Source of the DNA: Comamonas phosphati
Lineage (GTDB): Bacteria; Pseudomonadota; Gammaproteobacteria; Burkholderiales; Burkholderiaceae_C
Assembly (NCBI RefSeq): GCF_014637085.1
Contig: NZ_BMEU01000011.1
Location: 1-64,000 of the forward strand
Reading direction: 5' to 3'
DNA length: 64,000 nucleotides
The position numbers and the translations under genes were made by a program. This document shows, piece by piece, positions 28,955 through 36,925 of this stretch; position 1 is the first letter of the stretch; every line of letters starts with the position of its first letter. Below the pieces are notes generated by a model, which saw only the letters and a program-made list of their open reading frames with translations, did not search any database and was not told the DNA's origin.

Positions 28955-29092
28955 ATGGATATCACCACTGTGCGCATCGTGGTCACGCTGGTATCGCTGG
29001 CGTGCTTCCTCGGCATCTGGTGGTGGGCATTTGCCCGCCGCAACCAGGCCCGTTTCGAAGAGGCGGCCCAGCTGCCTTTCCTGCAGGACTGA
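28955..29092 (+). CDS. ccoQ: cbb3-type oxidase subunit IV, CcoQ, 45 aa
   Basis: The 45-residue protein begins MDITTVRIVVTLVSLACFLG and has one membrane helix, a WWWAFARRNQARFEEAA cytoplasmic tail and the usual CcoQ length. CcoQ stabilises the cbb3 complex. AGGAGGAG lies 10-15 bases upstream of the ATG. Position between ccoO and ccoP confirms the call. Confidence 0.93.
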   Translation: MDITTVRIVVTLVSLACFLGIWWWAFARRNQARFEEAAQLPFLQD

Positions 29093-29107
29093 TAACGAAA
29101 ACAACCC

Positions 29108-30025
29108 ATGAGTGATTTCATCCACAACTTCTGGTCGGTCTATGTGGCCGCCCTCACGCTGGGCGGCATTCTCGGCTGCCTGCTGCTGCTGATCATGGTG
29201 GCGCGCAAGAAGGTCACCTCGGCCGCGGATAACACCACCGGCCACGTCTGGGACGAGGACTTGCGCGAGCTCAACAATCCCATGCCCAAGTGGTGGGTGG
29301 GCCTGTTCGTGATCACGGTCGTCTTCAGCCTGGCCTATCTGGCGATCTACCCGGGCCTGGGCAGCTACAACGGCAAGCTCGACTGGAGCCAGGCCGGTGC
29401 CTACCGCAAGGAGGTGGCCAAGGCCCAGGCGGACCTCGAGCCGCTGTACGCCAAGTTCACCGCCATGCCCACCGAAGATATGGCCAGGGACCCGCAGGCC
29501 ATGGCCGTCGGTGAGCGCCTGTTCATGAACAACTGTGCGCAGTGCCACGGCTCCGACGCCCGGGGCGGCAAGAGCTTTCCCAATCTGACCGACGGCGACT
29601 GGCTGCATGGCGGCACGCCCGAGAAGATCAAGGAAACCATTACCAACGGCCGCTTCGGCGTCATGCCGCCCATGGCCGCCGCCGTGGGCACGGCGGACGA
29701 TGTGCGCAACGTGGCCAATTACGTGCTGAGCCTGTCGGGCAGTCCCCACGACTCCGTGCGGGCCTCGCTGGGCAAGTCCAAGTTCGTGGCCTGCGCCGCC
29801 TGCCACGGCATGGACGGCAAGGGCAACCAGGCCATGGGGGCCCCCAACCTGACCGACGACGTATGGCTGCATGGCTACGGCGAAGCCGCGATCGTGAACA
29901 TCGTCAACAACGGCAAGCAAAACGAGATGCCGGCCCAGAAGGAAAAGCTGACCGAGGCGCAGATCGCCGTGCTGGCTTCCTACGTCTGGAGCCTGTCGAA
30001 CAAGAGCGGGGCCGCCTCGCAGTAG
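29108..30025 (+). CDS. ccoP: cbb3-type cytochrome c oxidase subunit III (diheme)
   Basis: CcoP (305 aa) has an N-terminal membrane hairpin (about residues 12-32 and 62-82) and two class I heme c domains. These have CAQCH at 143-147 and CAACH at 229-233. The conserved GHVWDEDLRELNNPMPKWW segment lies between the helices. It receives electrons from periplasmic cytochromes and passes them to CcoO. It lies 15 bases past ccoQ. Confidence 0.97.
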   Translation: MSDFIHNFWSVYVAALTLGGILGCLLLLIMVARKKVTSAADNTTGHVWDEDLRELNNPMPKWWVGLFVITVVFSLAYLAIYPGLGSYNGKLDWSQAGAYRKEVAKAQADLEPLYAKFTAMPTEDMARDPQAMAVGERLFMNNCAQCHGSDARGGKSFPNLTDGDWLHGGTPEKIKETITNGRFGVMPPMAAAVGTADDVRNVANYVLSLSGSPHDSVRASLGKSKFVACAACHGMDGKGNQAMGAPNLTDDVWLHGYGEAAIVNIVNNGKQNEMPAQKEKLTEAQIAVLASYVWSLSNKSGAASQ

Positions 30026-30080
30026 GATCGTTCTCAGGCGTCTGCATTTTCAGAAATTACAACAACACCCAGGAACTGCC

Positions 30081-31523
30081 ATGCAGCCCGATAGCGGGAA
30101 GCCCCGCAAAATCATTCCGATCACCTCCGTCGAGCCCGAGGGCGGACTCCACGAAGTCCCGATGTTCGTCTCCGAGCAAAAGGTCTATTCGCGTTCCGTT
30201 GCCGGCTTTTTCTCGCGCTGGCGCTGGATCATGGTGTTCGTCACCCAACTGGTCTTCTACGGCCTGCCCTGGCTGAACTGGGGCGAGCGCCAGATGGTGC
30301 TGTTCGATCTGGAGGCGCGGCGCTTTTACCTGTTCGGCCTGGTGTTGTATCCGCAGGACTTCATTTACCTGGCGGGGCTGCTCATCATCTGCGCGCTGGC
30401 CCTGTTTCTGTTCACGGCCGTGGCCGGGCGGCTGTGGTGCGGCTTCTCGTGTCCGCAGACGGTGTACACCGAGATCTTCATGTGGATCGAGCGCAAGGTC
30501 GAAGGCGACCGCAGCGCCCGCATGCGCATCGACAAGGGCGGCTGGACTTTCGAGAAGCTCTGGAAGAAAGCGTTCAAGCAGTCGCTGTGGATCGCCGTGT
30601 CGCTGTGGACCGGCTTCACTTTCGTCGGCTACTTCGTGCCGGTCCGCGAACTGGCTGCCCAGCTGCTGGCGCTGCAGGGCGGCTGGCAGATCTTCTGGGT
30701 GCTGTTCTACGGCTTTGCCACCTATGGCAACGCCGGCTACATGCGCGAGCAGGTGTGCAAGTACATGTGCCCGTACGCACGCTTTCAGAGCGCCATGTTC
30801 GACAAGGACACCATGATCGTGAGCTACGACGCGGCGCGCGGCGAAGCCCGCGGCCCGCGCAGGAAAGACGTGGACTACAAGGCCCAGGGCCTGGGCGACT
30901 GCATAGACTGCAAGCTGTGCGTGCAAGTCTGCCCCGTGGGCATCGACATCCGCAACGGCCTGCAGCACGAATGCATAGGCTGCGGCCTGTGCATCGACGC
31001 CTGCAACTCCATCATGGACAAGATGGAGTATCCGCGCGGACTGATCCGCCTGACCACGCAAAATGCCATCGCGCGCGGCTGGAAGCATGCTCAGACCTTG
31101 CGTCGCATCTTCCGCCCGCGCGTGCTGATCTACTCGGCGGTGCTGCTGGCCTTGAGCGGCGCCATGATCACCAGCCTGGCGCTGCGCCAACCGCTCAAGC
31201 TCGATGTGATCCGGGACCGCGCATCGCTGTCGCGCATCGTGGCCGGCGGCAAGCTGGAAAACGTCTACCGCCTGCAGATCATGAACGCCACCGAGACCGA
31301 GCAGCGCTACCGCATCAGCGCCACCGGGCTGGAAGGCCTGGAAGTGACGTCCGAGACAGAGGTCAGCGTGGGGCCGGCCGAGACGCGGGGCATTGCCGCG
31401 CGCCTGCAGATCCCGTACGGGTCGGCGGAACCCGGTTCGCACACGGTTTATTTCAACGTGGATGCCGTGATTCCCGGCGCCGGCCGCGTCACCGAAAAGG
31501 CCGTGTTCCTGGTGCCGCGCTGA
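30081..31523 (+). CDS. ccoG: cbb3 oxidase accessory ferredoxin-like protein CcoG
   Basis: CcoG (480 aa; also FixG or RdxA) is a membrane protein with about five helices and two 4Fe-4S motifs in GDCIDCKLCVQVCPVGIDIR and IGCGLCIDACN. An immunoglobulin-like periplasmic C-terminal domain ends at PGAGRVTEKAVF. It acts in copper reduction for cbb3 assembly. The ATG at 30081 has AGGAA upstream. It lies 55 bases past ccoP. Confidence 0.95.
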   Translation: MQPDSGKPRKIIPITSVEPEGGLHEVPMFVSEQKVYSRSVAGFFSRWRWIMVFVTQLVFYGLPWLNWGERQMVLFDLEARRFYLFGLVLYPQDFIYLAGLLIICALALFLFTAVAGRLWCGFSCPQTVYTEIFMWIERKVEGDRSARMRIDKGGWTFEKLWKKAFKQSLWIAVSLWTGFTFVGYFVPVRELAAQLLALQGGWQIFWVLFYGFATYGNAGYMREQVCKYMCPYARFQSAMFDKDTMIVSYDAARGEARGPRRKDVDYKAQGLGDCIDCKLCVQVCPVGIDIRNGLQHECIGCGLCIDACNSIMDKMEYPRGLIRLTTQNAIARGWKHAQTLRRIFRPRVLIYSAVLLALSGAMITSLALRQPLKLDVIRDRASLSRIVAGGKLENVYRLQIMNATETEQRYRISATGLEGLEVTSETEVSVGPAETRGIAARLQIPYGSAEPGSHTVYFNVDAVIPGAGRVTEKAVFLVPR

Positions 31524-31590
31524 TCGCCGTTCGTCGCTGTTTCTTCGAGAGGCATTGCCGCAATGCCTTTCCCTATCAAAGAGGTCCGTC

Positions 31591-31902
31591 ATGTCCCATA
31601 CTTCCCAATCCGCTGCCGCCGTGCGAGCTGCCCGCAGCGCTCATCCCGAGGACGGCAAGCCCTGGTGGAAGTTTCCCCATGTCTGGCTGGTCGTCGGCGG
31701 CCCCGCCGTGGTGGTGGTCGCCGGCTTTGTGACGGCCTACATCGCCTGGAGCGCGCCCGATCCGGTGATCGACCCGGACTACTACCGCCACGGCGTGGAA
31801 ATCAACAAACGCCTGAGCGAAGCCCAGAAAAGCCAGGCGCCGGCGCTGACAGGGCGCAACCACGCGCTCACACCCGCCGAAGACCATCCGACGGACCGCT
31901 GA
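31591..31902 (+). CDS. ccoH: FixH/CcoH family cbb3 assembly protein
   Basis: This 103-residue protein has a single membrane helix at about residues 30-53, just after KPWWKFPHVW. It then has the FixH signature SAPDPVIDPDYYRHGVEINK. It is shorter than rhizobial FixH (about 160 aa), because the periplasmic beta domain is missing, as is common in Burkholderiales. FixH/CcoH interacts with CcoN and is required for stable cbb3 oxidase. The start at 31591 has AGAGGT upstream and is preferred to an ATG at 31555 or 31563. Confidence 0.85.
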   Translation: MSHTSQSAAAVRAARSAHPEDGKPWWKFPHVWLVVGGPAVVVVAGFVTAYIAWSAPDPVIDPDYYRHGVEINKRLSEAQKSQAPALTGRNHALTPAEDHPTDR

Positions 31903-31932
31903 GGCGCGCGTCTGCAGCTCCTACCCCTTCCA

Positions 31933-31953
31933 GGCCGCATTGCGGCCTTTTTT
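31933..31953 (+). terminator. Terminator after ccoH
   Basis: GGCCGC and GCGGCC arms around a three-base loop are followed by TTTTTT, 30 bases past the ccoH stop. It closes the ccoNOQPGH unit. Confidence 0.85.
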
Positions 31954-32064
31954 GATGGTTTTCAGGGTTTCCCACCTCGGGTAATGCCCGTGGCGGCCTT
32001 GCGCGCCAGCGGCTTTGCTGGCCAGAATGCATGCATCACACCGCAGCTTTCAGGAGAACAGCCC

Positions 32065-32358
32065 ATGGTCGCTCAACGTTGGATGTGGATTGTCTGGCCC
32101 GCGTTCCTGGCCGCCGCAGCGATGGAAATGCTGGTTTTTGCCTTCGTCGATCCGCTGGAATTGCATCTGGCAGGCGAGCCCATCGCCTGGCCGCGCAACG
32201 CCGTCTACACGGTGTCCTTCTTTGTTTTCTGGGCCTTGGCCATGTTCTCCAGCATGCTCACCACCATGCTGGGCCGCAGCCTGGCGGAGCTCAATGGGGC
32301 AGCAGCCGTCCAGCCTGCCGACGCCCACCTGGCCGAGCACGACTGGCAGCCGGATTGA
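32065..32358 (+). CDS. Small membrane protein of unknown function next to the cbb3 cluster
   Basis: This 97-residue protein has two clear hydrophobic segments (about residues 8-26 and 45-72) with Met, Phe and Trp, including WIVWPAFLAAAAMEMLVFAF and FFVFWALAMFSSMLTTMLG. The ATG at 32065 has AGGAG upstream. I recognise no family. It sits between the ccoH terminator and the fnr terminator on the same strand as the cco genes, so it has its own promoter. A role in respiration is a guess from position only. Confidence 0.7.
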   Translation: MVAQRWMWIVWPAFLAAAAMEMLVFAFVDPLELHLAGEPIAWPRNAVYTVSFFVFWALAMFSSMLTTMLGRSLAELNGAAAVQPADAHLAEHDWQPD

Positions 32359-32377
32359 GCGGCTGCGGCCTCAAGCA

Positions 32378-32414
32378 AAAAGCCCGCGACGCGAGTCGGC
32401 GGGCTTTCGTTTTG
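32378..32414. terminator. Bidirectional terminator between the small membrane protein and fnr
   Basis: AAAGCCCGC and GCGGGCTTT arms are followed by a T-rich run in the plus direction and preceded by A-rich sequence. It lies between two converging genes. Confidence 0.8.
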
Positions 32415-32427
32415 AGAAGGCTGTGTT

Positions 32428-33150
32428 TCAGTCGTGGCATTGCTGGCTGTTGACGATGCGCTTCAGGGCCTCGGTATCCAGAATGCGCAGGTGGCGCTGC
32501 TTGACTTCCACGATGCCTTCCTCGGCGAACTTGGAGAAGGTGCGGCTCACGGTCTCAAGCTTGAGCCCCAGGTAGCTGCCGATTTCCTCGCGCGTCATGC
32601 GCAGCACCAGCTCCGACTTGGAGAAGCCGCGGGCCGACAGGCGCTGCACGAGGTTGAGCACAAAGGCCGCCAGGCGCTCTTCGGCGCGCATGCTGCCGAG
32701 CAGCAGCATCACGCCGTGCTCGCGCACGATCTCGCGGCTCATCACCTTGTGCACATGGTTCTGGAGGGCCGTGACCTCGCGTGACAGCTCCTCGAGCTTG
32801 TCGAAAGGCATCAAGCAGACTTCGGCATCCTCGAGGGCCACGGCGTCGCAGGTATGGCGGTCGTTGACGATGCCGTCCAGGCCGATGATCTCCCCGGCCA
32901 TCTGAAAGCCCGTCACCTGGTCGCGCCCATCCTCGGTAGCCACGCAGGTCTTGAAGAAGCCGGTGCGGATGGCGTACAGCGACGTGAAAGTCTCGCCATT
33001 GCGGAACAGCAGGCTGCCGCGCTTGATCTTGCGGCGCTTGGCCACGATGGAGTCGATGCGCTGCATCTGCTCATCGTCCAGGCCCATGGGCATGCACAGT
33101 TCGCGCAGATTGCAGTTGGAGCAGGAGGCTTTGATGGTCTGAAGGCTCAT
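32428..33150 (-). CDS. fnr: Oxygen-sensing regulator FNR (CRP/FNR family)
   Basis: This 240-residue regulator has the 4Fe-4S cysteines of FNR: Cys10, Cys13, Cys19 (CSNCNLREL followed by C) and Cys112 (EVCLMPF). It also has a cyclic-nucleotide-like fold, a dimer helix and an HTH MTREEIGSYLGLKLETVSRT. The DNA-contact Glu, Ser and Arg (ETVSR) match FNR and fit TTGAT-N4-ATCAA sites. I chose the ATG at 33150 because a longer start at 33213 would place a perfect FNR box inside the gene. It lies among cbb3 and hemN genes, which are its expected targets. Confidence 0.93.
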   Translation of the reverse strand: MSLQTIKASCSNCNLRELCMPMGLDDEQMQRIDSIVAKRRKIKRGSLLFRNGETFTSLYAIRTGFFKTCVATEDGRDQVTGFQMAGEIIGLDGIVNDRHTCDAVALEDAEVCLMPFDKLEELSREVTALQNHVHKVMSREIVREHGVMLLLGSMRAEERLAAFVLNLVQRLSARGFSKSELVLRMTREEIGSYLGLKLETVSRTFSKFAEEGIVEVKQRHLRILDTEALKRIVNSQQCHD

Positions 33151-33199
33151 GGGCAAACGTCGGCGGCAAAGGCGGGTGCCGTGCCGGCAAGTGACCTCG

Positions 33200-33213
33200 T
33201 TGATGGTTATCAA
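33200..33213. promoter_or_regulatory. FNR box (perfect) upstream of fnr
   Basis: TTGATGGTTATCAA matches TTGAT-N4-ATCAA at all ten fixed positions. It is centred about 56 bases before the fnr ATG. A second imperfect half-site pattern (ATCAAGATGGATCAA) overlaps it. Autoregulation of fnr is the simplest reading. Confidence 0.85.
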
Positions 33214-33251
33214 GATGGATCAAATTGTCGCAGCATCGGCCTTGGCATCCC

Positions 33252-33265
33252 TTGATGTTTGTCAA
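33252..33265. promoter_or_regulatory. FNR-like box between fnr and hemN
   Basis: TTGATGTTTGTCAA has one mismatch to TTGAT-N4-ATCAA. It lies about 145 bases before the hemN ATG and 52 bases from the perfect box at 33200. It may serve hemN or cooperate in control of fnr. Confidence 0.6.
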
Positions 33266-33403
33266 GGACGGTTTTCTGGCTTTGGCGCACATTGCCAGCA
33301 TTCCGACCCAAAACCTGCGTTTGCCGTGCCGCGGCTGTCAGTATCTGCACAAGACTGTACAGGATAGGCAGGCATTGAGCGCATTCCGACAAAAAGATAT
33401 GAC

Positions 33404-34795
33404 ATGACCGCTGTCACGCCTGAGTTACTGAGCCGTTTCGACGTACCGGGGCCGCGCTACACATCGTTTCCGACGGCCGACCGCTTTGTGGAGGCTTTCG
33501 GGGCCGATGACTACATTCTTGCGCTGCAGCAGCGCAAGGCCCAGTCCCCGTTCGCGGCCGCACGGGCCCTGCCGCTGTCGCTGTATGTGCACGTGCCGTT
33601 CTGCGAGTCGCTGTGCTATTACTGCGCCTGCAACAAGATCATCACCAAGCACCACGAGAAGGCTGCCGAGTACCTGGACTATCTGGCGCGCGAGGTGGCT
33701 TTGCACACCGGGCACTGCGGCCAAGGGCAGCCCGTGAGCCAGCTGCACCTGGGCGGTGGCACGCCCACTTTCTTTTCCGATGCGGAACTGGGCCGGCTGA
33801 TGGACATCCTGCGCCAGCATTTCCGCCTGGAGGCCGGCGGCGAATATTCGATCGAGGTCGATCCGCGCACCGTGAGCAACGAGCGCCTGGCCGTGCTCAA
33901 GGAGCTGGGGTTCAACCGCCTGAGCTTCGGCGTGCAGGACTTCGACCCCGAGGTGCAGAAGGCCGTGCACCGCGTGCAGCCGGCCGAGCAGGTGTTCGCC
34001 CTGGTGGATGAGGCGCGCCGGCTGGGCTTTGCCTCCATCAACGTGGACCTGATCTACGGCCTGCCCAGGCAGACGCCGGAGTCCTTTGCACGCACGCTGG
34101 CCCAGGTCAACGAGTTGCGTCCCGACCGCATCGCGCTGTACGCCTATGCCCATCTGCCCGAGCGCTTCAAGCCGCAGCGGCGCATCATCCCGGCCGAGCT
34201 GCCGATGGGCGGCGACAAGATCCACATGCTGTCGAGGGCCATCGAGGCCTTCATGGGTGCGGGCTATTGCTATGTGGGCATGGACCACTTCGCGCTGCCC
34301 GACGATGCGCTGGCCGTGGCCAAGCGCCAGGGCCGGCTGCACCGCAACTTCCAGGGCTACAGCACCCAGCCCGACTGCGACCTGATCGCCCTGGGTGTCT
34401 CGGCCATCGGCAAGGTGGGGGCCACCTACAGCCAGAACGTCAAGACGCTGGAAGAGTATTACGACGCCATCGACGGCGGCCAGCTGCCTGTGGTGCGCGG
34501 CCTGGCCCTGTCGCGCGACGATCTGGTGCGTCGCGCCGTCATCATGGCCATCATGTGCCAGGGCGCGGTGCTGTACGAGCCCATGGAGCAGGCCTGGCTG
34601 CTCAACTTCCGCAAATACTTCGCGCCTGAAATGCAGGCTCTCAAGGAGATGGAGGGCAACGGCCTGGTGGAACTGGGCGAGGAGGGCTTCCAGGTCACGG
34701 CACTGGGCTGGTTCTTCGTGCGCGGAGTAGCCATGCAGTTCGACCGATATTTGCAGGCCGACAAGAACCGCGCCAGGTTTTCCAGGATCATCTAG
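33404..34795 (+). CDS. hemN: Oxygen-independent coproporphyrinogen III dehydrogenase
   Basis: HemN (463 aa) is a radical SAM enzyme that makes protoporphyrinogen IX without oxygen. The N-terminal PGPRYTSFPTADRF and the 4Fe-4S/SAM motif CESLCYYCACNK (Cys67, Cys71, Cys74) are diagnostic of true HemN rather than HemW. LHLGGGTPTF and GVQDFDPEVQKA are further family blocks. It is divergent from fnr with FNR-type boxes between, and it feeds heme to the cbb3 oxidase. Confidence 0.96.
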   Translation: MTAVTPELLSRFDVPGPRYTSFPTADRFVEAFGADDYILALQQRKAQSPFAAARALPLSLYVHVPFCESLCYYCACNKIITKHHEKAAEYLDYLAREVALHTGHCGQGQPVSQLHLGGGTPTFFSDAELGRLMDILRQHFRLEAGGEYSIEVDPRTVSNERLAVLKELGFNRLSFGVQDFDPEVQKAVHRVQPAEQVFALVDEARRLGFASINVDLIYGLPRQTPESFARTLAQVNELRPDRIALYAYAHLPERFKPQRRIIPAELPMGGDKIHMLSRAIEAFMGAGYCYVGMDHFALPDDALAVAKRQGRLHRNFQGYSTQPDCDLIALGVSAIGKVGATYSQNVKTLEEYYDAIDGGQLPVVRGLALSRDDLVRRAVIMAIMCQGAVLYEPMEQAWLLNFRKYFAPEMQALKEMEGNGLVELGEEGFQVTALGWFFVRGVAMQFDRYLQADKNRARFSRII

Positions 34796-34798
34796 CGC

Positions 34799-35515
34799 AT
34801 GTTGCTATCGCTGGTCTGGACCGCTTTGATCATGGGGCTCGTGGGTGGGCCCCATTGTCTTGCCATGTGTGCCGCGCCCTGCAGCGTGGTGGCCCGCGGA
34901 CACTCCTCGGATGAGACGGTCCGGCCGGTGGCCGTTCATGGCCTGCAAAGCCGGCTCTGGCTGCGCGCCAGCCTGTTCCATGCCGGCCGCGTGGCCGGGT
35001 ATGCCACGCTGGGCGCCGTGGCCGCCGTGGCCATGGAAAGCCTGTCCTGGCTGACCAGCCGGACCACGGCGCTGCAGCCGTTCTGGACCTTGCTCCATGT
35101 GGCCGTGATGGGCTGGGGCCTGGCCATGATGGTCCAGGCCCGTCAACCGGCCTGGCTGGAGAGCGCGGGCCGTGCCGCCTGGCGCCGCGTGCAGCCCTGG
35201 GTGTCCGCGCCCAGCGGCAGTCTGGTCGCAGGTTATCTGTGGGCGCTCATGCCCTGTGGCCTGCTGTATTCGGCCGTGCTGGTAGCTGCGCTCAGCGGCG
35301 GGGCCTGGCAGGGGACCCTGTCCATGGCGGCCTTTGCCGCCGGCAGCGGCCTGTGGCTGGCTGGCGGCCCGTGGGTGTGGCGGCTGGGGCAGACGCGCAT
35401 CAATGCCGCCCGTGCCCAATGGGGCACCCGCCTGGCCGGCCTCATGCTGGTGGGCGCGGCAATTTGGGCCCTGTGGATGGATCTGGTCTACAGACCCAGC
35501 CTCTGGTGCCGATAA
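34799..35515 (+). CDS. TauE/SafE-like membrane protein (cytochrome-biogenesis TM family)
   Basis: This 238-residue protein has about six membrane helices and two internal motifs, GLVGGPHCLAMCAAPC (about 14-29) and WALMPCGLLYSAVLVAALSG. These belong to the sulfite exporter TauE/SafE or UreH-like family often found in cbb3 gene sets. The paired Cys, His and Met residues in helices would suit metal (copper) handling, but this is inference. It starts three bases after the hemN stop, so it is in the same operon. Confidence 0.75.
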   Translation: MLLSLVWTALIMGLVGGPHCLAMCAAPCSVVARGHSSDETVRPVAVHGLQSRLWLRASLFHAGRVAGYATLGAVAAVAMESLSWLTSRTTALQPFWTLLHVAVMGWGLAMMVQARQPAWLESAGRAAWRRVQPWVSAPSGSLVAGYLWALMPCGLLYSAVLVAALSGGAWQGTLSMAAFAAGSGLWLAGGPWVWRLGQTRINAARAQWGTRLAGLMLVGAAIWALWMDLVYRPSLWCR

Positions 35516-35641
35516 ATCGGCAGTGGCGTCGCTGGCGTCCGCAGGCCCTGCACGTGGTTTGCCGGCAATAGTGCGCCGGATATTCCGTGAGCACGTTGTA
35601 GAACTCAGCATAATGTAACGTCTTCATTTGCATGAGAGTAT

Positions 35642-36925
35642 GTGAATCATTCAGTTGTCATTGATATCGGACAGGTCCAGGTCGGCATGTATGTCCAGTT
35701 GGACGTAGGCTGGCTCGACCATCCCTTTTGGGTCAATAACTTCAAGATCACATCCTCCCAGCAGCTCCAGACGCTCAAGGGTCTGGGTCTGCAGACGGTG
35801 CACTATGTACCGGGCAAGAGCGATGCTTTCAGCCTGCAGGCAGAGCCTGTCCGCACCGATGTGCTGCCGGCGCAGGAATCCGCTGCGGCGAACCAGCCGG
35901 CGCCTGCGGCCGAGGCCAGGTCCCCGGTGGACGCATGGCGTTGCCGGATCCGCTCGTGCGAGCAGCGCTTCATGCAGGTGCGCGGCGATTACGACCGGCT
36001 GGAGAAGACGGTGCAGCCCGCGCCGTCGCAGGCGCGGATGGTGGGTGAGAGCCTGATCGACAGCTGCATGGCCGAAATCGATCAGTCGCAGGACGTGGTG
36101 CTGCACCTGCTGTCCGAACAGATTCCCGATGGGGCCGGCTCGCATGCCGTCAACGTGAGCGTGCTGGCGCTGCTGCTGGGGCGGGCCATGGGCATGCCGG
36201 GCCAGCCGCTCAGAAATCTGGGCCTGGCGGCCTTGCTGCACGACGTGGGCAAGCAGGTGCATCCGCCGGCCTGGGGAATTCACGGCATGAACGTCCAGCA
36301 GCGCGCGCAGGGGAGTCCCGAGCGCGTGCGCTACGAGATGCATGTGGGCGAGTCCGTGGCCCTCACCCGGCGCATGGCGCTGTCCGCCGATGTCTCCCAT
36401 ATCATCGCCCAGCACCATGAATGGGCGGACGGCACGGGGTTCCCGCTGCGCCTGGCGGCAGCCGAGCTGGAGCGCAGCGGCCAGATACTCTGCCTGGTCA
36501 ACGGCTACGACCGACTGTGCAATCCGCTGGACACCAGCGCCGCGCTGACGCCGCATGAAATCCTGGCCTGGCTCTACAGCCAGTACCGCGAAAAATTCCT
36601 GTCCGACGTTCTGGTGGCTTTCGTGCGCATGATGGGCGTCTATCCGCCGGGATCGCTCATCGAGCTCCATGACGGCCGCTTCGGCCTCGTCACCTCGGTC
36701 AACTCCGCCTATCCGCTCAAGCCTTCCATCATGGTCTACGATCCAGGCGCGCCCGAGGGGCCGCTGCTTCTACTGGAGCTGCAGGCATCGCCGCAGTTGG
36801 GCATCCGGCGCGGGCTGAATCCTTCCCGGCTGCCGCCCAAGGTCCTGGATGCCTTGCTGCCGCGCCAGAGGATCTGCTATTACTTTGAAGCAGGCAAGGG
36901 CACTAGGCCCGCGGATTCCGTATGA
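35642..36925 (+). CDS. HD-GYP domain protein (c-di-GMP phosphodiesterase type)
   Basis: This 427-residue protein has an N-terminal DUF3391-like domain (about 1-80) and a low-complexity linker. The HD-GYP domain from about 130 has LLHDVGK (His200, Asp201), and HHEWADGTGFP carries the GYP loop as GFP at 266-268. Such enzymes hydrolyse c-di-GMP. The start is a GTG at 35642 with GAGAG upstream. Its stop overlaps the next gene by four bases (ATGA), linking it to a GGDEF-EAL protein. Confidence 0.88.
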   Translation: MNHSVVIDIGQVQVGMYVQLDVGWLDHPFWVNNFKITSSQQLQTLKGLGLQTVHYVPGKSDAFSLQAEPVRTDVLPAQESAAANQPAPAAEARSPVDAWRCRIRSCEQRFMQVRGDYDRLEKTVQPAPSQARMVGESLIDSCMAEIDQSQDVVLHLLSEQIPDGAGSHAVNVSVLALLLGRAMGMPGQPLRNLGLAALLHDVGKQVHPPAWGIHGMNVQQRAQGSPERVRYEMHVGESVALTRRMALSADVSHIIAQHHEWADGTGFPLRLAAAELERSGQILCLVNGYDRLCNPLDTSAALTPHEILAWLYSQYREKFLSDVLVAFVRMMGVYPPGSLIELHDGRFGLVTSVNSAYPLKPSIMVYDPGAPEGPLLLLELQASPQLGIRRGLNPSRLPPKVLDALLPRQRICYYFEAGKGTRPADSV

